Assembly (NCBI GenBank): GCA_032622095.1 | Contig: CP136061.1 | Span: 45,267,797 to 45,331,796 of the forward strand | Source: Siphonodentalium dalli | Taxonomy: Eukaryota; Mollusca; Scaphopoda; Gadilida; Siphonodentaliidae | DNA length: 64,000 nt | Direction of reading: 5' to 3' | Shown: one piece after another, positions 57,937 to 64,000 of the stretch | Layout of the letters: each line of letters begins with the position of its first letter | Numbering within the stretch: the first letter of the stretch is position 1 | Made by a program: the position numbers and the translations under genes | Notes under the pieces: model-generated | The model's database searches: none | What the model was told of the DNA's origin: nothing | The model's input: only the letters and a program-made list of their open reading frames with translations

Positions 57937-59181
57937 TTAAAGGGACTCAATGCAATCGCGGTGGGTAAATTTACAAAACAATATACATATATAGAGGATC
58001 TCACATGAGTTCCTATTTTATACGGAATTTATCAACCGAGTTCACTAAATTCGATTTGAGCCGAGGTTTACCGAGGCTCAAATAGAATTTAGAGGACGAG
58101 GTTGATAAATTACGTATAAAATAGGACGAGTGTGAGATACCTTTTACCACATGATCAAATAAACCCGAAGCAACGCGAAATATTCATCGAAAACAACAAT
58201 CATACACTACAGCGATCGCAAGTTATCTGAAGAACGCCGTGACGTCATCGCACGCGCTGATATTAAACGTGTCTATTACCGATAATTATGAAACTGCTTT
58301 TATGGCCAAATTATGTGATAAATATATATATGTCTTAAAACACTTCACCAATAAGAAGAACATGGAGAAAAAGGTAAACTTTGCTGTTCTATATTCATTA
58401 TTGATAGTTCTCCAAAAACGAAGTTTCGCCTGTTGAAACGGGTATATGTAAACAAACTAAATACTGTGTCAATAAAAATCTCTGATCGTGTAATAAGTTA
58501 AAATATTTTAGTCCAAATATAATTTTCGGAATATTTTTGAATGCTTTTACTTTTTCCAATGATTGCTGTAAAATTTTGATTAAACATTGGTATCTTATTG
58601 AATGAATTTGACTTTTATATGCCACTGTAATTCCACTGTGACAGTAATGTTTACAAATCATAGTTTTGACATGCAAAATTTAATTATTGGAGAAATTATT
58701 AATAACGAAAAAAAGTCAAGGAGTATATTTTTTACCCTGTGCCAATGCATTCTCTTATATATGCGAGTCGACCATAGGTCGCCTCGCATATATAAGAGAA
58801 TGCATTGGCCTAACAATTTTTTTAAATTTTAATAATTTGTTCTTGTATTCTTTAACAATTTTATAATTTCACCCATACAGAGCCCCAGGCAAACATGAGC
58901 AGACGACACTCTTCGATATGCTTCTATATATGTGTGGGGCTCCCTGCAGGGTAATGGATGTTTTTTAGTTTATGTCCTAAAAATTGTAAGAAACATTTAT
59001 TTAAAAAAAATGATAAAACATTGTTAGGCCAATGCATTCTCTTATATATGCGAGGCGACCTATGGTCGACTCGCATATATAAGAGAATGCAGGGTAAAAA
59101 ATATACTCCTTGATGTTAGTTGTTTTACAGATGTTCTATTATTTGGCATGAACACACTTCGAAAACATTGAGTCTCTTTAA
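57937..59181. mobile_element. TTAA element N (~1.25 kb) enclosing two fold-backs
   Basis: Left TTAAAGGGACTCAATGCAAT and right cattgagtctctTTAA. Inside are a hairpin at 58012-58126 (attttatacggaatttatca / complement) and a 400-bp inverted pair of J hairpins (58718-59118). The unique part near 58140-58440 has CpG-rich gccgtgacgtcatcgcacgc. A second left terminus of this type occurs at 43173. Confidence 0.72.
58718..59118. repeat. Inverted pair of J-type hairpins inside N
   Basis: tcaaggagtatattttttac at 58718 is complemented by gtaaaaaatatactccttga at 59094-59113. The hairpins at 58742-58807 and 59029-59090 face each other across about 220 bp. Terminal TTAA is not present, so this is a variant of the J core. 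Confidence 0.82.
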
Positions 59182-61417
59182 GTGAACTATCTGCAACACC
59201 CATTCAATTCAATCCAATCAATTCAATTCAAATCAATTATGTATTAGTCTTCATCAAATAATTGGAAAAAAAGACAACGTAATCCATTAAATAAACAATA
59301 TAGTTGTTTACAAGTTTACCAGTCTCCAGCAGTCTTAATCTCAGTATACAACAATGTTTATAAAGATATATTAATCTTATAATCATATAATTATTCCATT
59401 TTCCGGTACTTATAGAGTTCTCCCAGGGTCTAATGTTCATTTAATGGAGCCATTGTGAATGTCATTATATTACAAAACACCGAAATGTCCATGTTTTGTG
59501 TTGTGGTACAGTACATCGACGTATATTGTATATTAAATATAGATCGATGTACAGTACTATTAATTAAAATATGGCCGTGAAAAGAAATTTCATAGAAATG
59601 TTGTTGTCGTTGTTGGAATTTAAGCGCCCTTGGGGAGAGATGGGACATCTTTAAAAAAAAAGTCTGTAATACAGACAATTAAAGGGTGAGAAGCGGCCAT
59701 ACATAAATCAGCATCTCAATTCGTCTCGCACTGTATCGCGGATACATCCATCGGCTCTCGTCTGGCGCATGAAAGCCGACCGCGCGTGCGGACTCTTCCA
59801 TTATAATAGCGATCAGCATCCAGTTTAAGCTTCATTTGCCTATAGATGTTGACACGTTTTTATAATGGACTGCCCCGGCATTCCGCCACACTGAAATAAG
59901 AGCGTCATAGATGGAGGCTTTTCTGTAATACGAGACTTTTGTTGGATTTTCCCCATTCATTTCGCACTCGCTAGCTCCTTATCGTTGGTTGCAGCTGTCG
60001 TTTGAAATCATTGATCGGTTTGAAAGCTGACGGTCCTCTGGATTTATAGTGATAATACACATAGTTTATCTGGGTCGATATCAGTTCGCCTGCATTCTCA
60101 TGATTCTCCCATCGATCTATACTCAACACCGTGGAACTGCTTCTTGTAAATTGATAATGGTCTCTGGAATCTGCGCATAAATAAATAGGTAAGACGGTCT
60201 ATTTTATGTTACATCGCATATGAAAACTCGTAATTTGTTCGTCTTGTAAGTTTGCAGATATCTTTTCCTTGTATTTAATTAAAACCTGGACTGGGATCTT
60301 CAGCATTCGTTTCGCGCAGCTATCTGATAGTGTATTCTGAGAACACCGGAAGTATACGGCCACGTTATTGTTTACACTGCTGCCAATATCTGGCATCATG
60401 ATTTTTACTTCCCAAAAAGCCCCTACTTTCCCTTGATTTTGATACTGATTCTTCGGCTTATTGGTAGGGAACCTCATGTCATTTTGCAAGCGAAAACGGA
60501 TTTTGTATGCTTAGTATGTGTATTTTAAGGATTGACTTGTTTCCATTCTTGAATTCTTGCAATTTGGTCCGCCTGCATCGGGGAGAACATAATTTAGAGA
60601 GCGTTTCATATTTACAAATATAGATGGGCGGGATATATCCTAATGTTTCAAAACAAATATTTACATATATATTTTTTAAATTAATTTTAGTCTGGGCTTG
60701 TTGCATTAACTGACCAGTTTGGTCATTGCACTCACCAGCGTATTTATCTTTTATGATTTTGTATATTAGCTGTCCCCAACCTCTCATATTCTATCTTTTG
60801 ATACCGTTTCAAAATCTTCTCTGCCATTGCTGATCTGTCATTCTCTCACGAGGTATTAATCAATATTAGTAAGCTTATGCATTCTTAAACACATATACAT
60901 GTAATATATTAAAATATAATTTGTTGTCAAAATTTTATATACAGATATACATTTCATGTGCAGTAACCCTGATCGTTATCATCTTATATACACATACTAG
61001 TAAAGGGACCAAGGCACCCATAGCGGGTAAATTTGCAAATATTATGAAAGTTGACGTTGACAATATATCTCGTGGGTTAAATCCGTATCTAGACCACACG
61101 TTCTAAGACATATAATGTACATGCTGTATATAACGCTAATACAAAATATATTATGTTGAGTATCATAATTCCCAACAGGCACTTAAAACTTTCCAACTGC
61201 TAGAATTTTGCAACCTAACACCTATGGTAGGAACAAATTGAAATATTCGATTTTTTATCAGAAGACAACAAATTCCATACTAAATACTGATTTAATCAAA
61301 CAATTTCAAGACTATTTAAGAAATTTCCAAATAATGTTTTTTCAGGCATGAACTTTCCAATTGCTGAACATTTTAGCCAAAGTTGTGTGAGTGGGGGAGA
61401 AATACTTCACATATTCC
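59182..61417. other. Unique sequence; CpG-richer patch with donor-like end
   Basis: 59700-60190 is CpG-richer (tgaaagccgaccgcgcgtgc) and ends at a donor-like ATAG|GTAAGAC (60188/60189). This could be a 5' non-coding exon on the plus strand, but nothing else supports it. The minus-strand open frames at 60199-60489 and 60479-60787 lack recognisable domains. 61190-61350 has ttccaactgctagaattttg-type fragments of the repeat at 24606-25500. Confidence 0.35.
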
Positions 61418-61684
61418 TTAACCCTTCTATGACTGAAGCGTCCTGAATTTTTGTGAAAATCTGCCAATGCATTCTCTTATATATGCTAGTCTCCAGTCCC
61501 ATAGGGAGCCTCGCATATATAATAGAATACATTGGCCTAACAATATTTACCTTGACATTGTAAGCCAGTGCATTCTCTAATATATATGTGAGGCTCACTA
61601 TGGGAGACTCGCATATACAATATGATAATCTGGCACATGATCTTTAATGCTGCACCAACACAGCTCCCGTCATGAAAGGGTTAA
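61418..61684. mobile_element. TTAA fold-back family J, copy 7
   Basis: TTAACCCTTCTATGACTGAA and cccgtcatgaaagggTTAA termini, with two hairpins (61466-61540 and 61568-61632) that have accumulated differences. Confidence 0.82.
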
Positions 61685-61739
61685 GCAAGATACAGGTACT
61701 CCGAAAAGACTTATTGACATGCAAGTCAGTTAATAATCT

Positions 61740-62160
61740 CTTTGAACTTTCTAGATCATGCCATGAATCTCTACTCTGGCTAATACACGTAGAGATCATA
61801 TTCCACCATTACAAAACCTTGCAACTTTTTGAAGTTTTGACAGGGAACCTTATAAAGTTGAAAAAATAACACGCGGAATATATTTCTTAATTAATTAGGA
61901 GCATTTCTCATGGGTTATTATTTCAAAGTTTGTTGCGATATCGGCTCACAAAAGTCAGAGAAAAGCGTGCTATTTTGAGTTGGGACATTCACCTACAGTG
62001 AAGTACATTATTAAGCTAGCTAGGAACAAATAATAACTAATAAATTGTATATTCCCTGCTTTTTGTCAAACTTCAAAAAGTTCCAAGGTTTTGTATTGAT
62101 GGAATATGTGCTATTCGGGCGTTAGCCAGCTTTTAAAGATTCATGGCATGATCTATGAAC
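61740..62160. mobile_element. Family T element, inverted pair (copies 3 and 4)
   Basis: 61745-61830 (tagatcatgccatgaatctc ... acaaaaccttgcaacttttt) is the complement of 62075-62155 (aaaaagttccaaggttttgt ... gattcatggcatgatctatg). About 240 bp of AT-rich sequence lies between. It shows the T family to be a TIR element of about 420 bp. Confidence 0.72.
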
Positions 62161-62812
62161 TTTCAGTGAGAGGACAAACGCTCTTTATGTTATCGTACAC
62201 TCACACCGAACGCTCTTTATTTAGTCGTACACTCACGGCGAACGATCTTGATCGTTGCTTGGTGCAAAAATACCGGACCCGAATTGTCTTTTTAATGTGA
62301 TGATTTCTAATACTTTAATAAGATTCGCGACAAATAAATCCGCACATGAGTAAGTCTTATAATTTATGTGTGTCGACCTGTTCATTTACTCGGAACTAAA
62401 AAAAAATGTAATGTTCTAAAAAATCCCGGTTGACAGAAATTATTTGTAGACACAAAAATCCTAGTGACAGAAGCTGAGATACGTCATCTTTAAAACTACC
62501 AACCCCTATATATGTAGATACATAGAATTTCACACCAACACGTTTTGAACTAGGCTGTATATATGCGCGTGCACCTGCTCCACACCAGATGTTCCCGTCG
62601 TGACCTCGCCATGTCGAACCTCGGTTATTGTTTGCTTCCGCCGTCGATCTCGGCTGTTTCGTCTCCGCGGGTTCGTTTCGCCGACATGGCAGATGTTATT
62701 TCTACAAACACATAATAGTGCGTCGTTTCGGAAGCTTCTGTATACCAGTAGCTACTCTGTTCCCCAGGAAACTTTTATGCATATATCTCGAAAACGACAT
62801 GTGTGGCTTTAA
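62161..62812. other. Unique sequence; possible core promoter near 62550
   Basis: AACGCTCTTT motifs at 62177 and 62209. A tgtatatatgcgcgtg string (TATA-like, about 62551) precedes a CpG-rich stretch whose ATG at 62611 opens a 34-codon frame (MSNLGYCLLPPSISAVSSPR ...). No domain or donor site makes this convincing. Confidence 0.3.
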
Positions 62813-63012
62813 AACCCTTTCAGTGCCAAGTCCGATTTTTGTATCAACCCATATTTCCTTGATCATTTTCAAATGTATTGATTATAATAATGTGATAGAG
62901 CCCCAAGAGCTCTTTCCGTCAATGTATCACATTATTATAATCAATAAATTTGAAAAATGATCAAGGAAATATGGGTTGATACAAAAATCGGACTTGGCAC
63001 TGAAAGTGTTAA
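62813..63012. mobile_element. Short hairpin element K (aaccctttcagtgccaag)
   Basis: Near-perfect arms of about 90 bp, from aaccctttcagtgccaagtc to gacttggcactgaaagtgtt, around a small loop with ccccaagagctctttc. The left end shares about 40 bp with J copy 3 (tgccaagtccgatt...tgtatcaacccatat), so K is a relative that lacks the J hairpin. Confidence 0.85.
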
Positions 63013-63140
63013 CGCATATCGATGCCGAAACCACTACAGGGACGTGGCTAGAGGGACTTTGTGTAGAATTACTAATTGCACACTTCCGTGTATACCAAAC
63101 GTTCCAATTATGGGAAACTTCATTTTTTTTTACCCCACCC

Positions 63141-63387
63141 TTAACCATTTTACGACGGGAAATGCGCTGGTGCAGCATTATAGATCCTATGCCAGTTATT
63201 CCTCTTATATATCGGTACATGCGAGTCTCCCATATATAAGAGAATTCACCGGCTCACAAGGTCAAGGTAGATATTGTTAGGTCAATATATTCTCTTATAT
63301 ATGCGAGGCCCCCTCGCATATACAAGAGAATGCACTGGCACAAGGTTTTCGCAAAATTTCAGGATGCTCCAGTCATGGAAGGGCTAA
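63141..63387. mobile_element. TTAA fold-back family J, copy 8
   Basis: TTAACCATTTTACGACGGGA left, gtcatggaagggctaa right (TTAA mutated to CTAA). Two hairpins near 63190-63250 and 63285-63336, and the gcgctggtgcagcattat block. Confidence 0.8.
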
Positions 63388-64000
63388 AATTCAGTTGGAA
63401 TTATTTTTCCAACTGGTTATAGAAATATCCATGGGGTTGGAAATTCTTTTTGGTCTAATACAACATACTTCACACTAAATAATGGTTGAACAATTCCAAA
63501 ACATTTATGAAGAATAACTAATATTGTTTAAACCATCGGATATACATTTTGATTGCGTGTAGATCTAGTTTCATAAGTATGTGGAGTTTTATTGAACCAA
63601 TTATCATTTCAAACCCAGCGCATGGTTTAACCCACATACCGTATGTGCACCACCAATACAGACAGTATATATTACGACACCCAAGGAGCCATGAGACAGT
63701 TGATATGAACCAATCAAGTTTCGTCGACAAATTTGACCTAGTATATGGTCGTCTCCTTTGAATTCATCACATTCGCCGACAAAAATTACCGATTTTATCT
63801 GATAATCGTTTTGTGGACTTTGAGGGATTAAAGTACCCTTTAATATCTTTTCTGACAGCAGACCCGCGCACAGTCTCGTATATAGTACAAAAACGTAGAT
63901 TCCCTCCCCTAGGCAACATGTTTTTGGACAATCACCAGCGATGTTATCACCAACCGTCATCGAAAGCATCAAAGTGCGTGAAGCCGACGTTATAATGTCG
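63388..64000. other. Unassigned sequence to window end
   Basis: A 122-codon minus-strand frame (63604-63972) overlaps plus-strand frames and has no recognised domain. No gene supported. Confidence 0.4.

Noticed and set aside
60199-60787. Two minus-strand frames of 96 and 102 codons as consecutive exons
   Set aside because: No splice signals linking them and no family resemblance.
62611-62715. 34-codon frame downstream of a TATA-like string as a small gene
   Set aside because: Too short, no domain, no splice donor; listed only as possible promoter context.
63604-63972. 122-codon minus-strand frame near the window end
   Set aside because: Unrecognised and overlapped by plus-strand frames; could be reconsidered with transcripts.

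Overview
This is a repeat-dominated, AT-rich stretch of an animal nuclear genome. No operons, Shine-Dalgarno sites, rRNA or convincing tRNA genes are visible. The only intact protein gene I can defend is a single-exon seven-transmembrane receptor. The style of the repeats (agctcaactttacaaagt... and agctcacctgag... degenerate arrays with runs of cgtccgtccgtc, abundant fold-back elements, many minisatellites) is what I associate with bivalve molluscs. That assignment is an inference from memory of such genomes, not a database match; another lophotrochozoan is possible.

Layout. 1-6 kb: a 2.4-kb element with 85-bp terminal inverted repeats around a degenerate array, then mostly unassignable sequence. 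6-7.2 kb: a 986-bp element made of reiterated 16-bp CTTAAG palindromes, inserted in a fold-back element with a clear 6-bp target duplication. 7.3-10.6 kb: a 48-bp minisatellite, degenerate arrays, a hairpin and a 344-bp dimer. 10.8-13 kb: interleaved copies of two fold-back families (here A and B). 13.0-14.7 kb: a 5'-truncated LINE with one nonsense codon (minus strand). 14.9-18.5 kb: more fold-backs, including a 1.1-kb hairpin inside a B copy. 18.8-20.7 kb: a 51-bp minisatellite of about 37 copies. 22.4-28.6 kb: a block flanked by inverted arrays of one 23-bp minisatellite and holding two very CpG-rich palindromic elements. 28.7-31.2 kb: nested fold-backs. 31.3-32.4 kb: a minisatellite running to within a dozen bases of the receptor stop codon. 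32.4-33.5 kb: the receptor gene (minus). 34-64 kb: a mosaic of TTAA-bounded fold-back families (E, F, G, H, J, L, N), degenerate arrays, a CT-rich array and a few CpG-richer unique islands that could be promoters or first exons.

Main biological signal. At least seven otherwise dissimilar short palindromic families begin and end with TTAA, several sharing the heptamer TTAAAGG, others starting TTAACCCTTT. Three nested insertions have the empty site visible inside the window (two in the opposite arm of a 2-kb palindrome, one from sister copies of a fold-back), which supports TTAA targeting as in piggyBac-type transposition. No transposase is encoded here, so these would be non-autonomous. A second thread is the motif AAAGAGCGTT, which recurs on both strands in unrelated-looking repeats.

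Limits: repeat boundaries and copy numbers were judged by eye, identities were not computed, and introns or first exons cannot be proved without transcripts.
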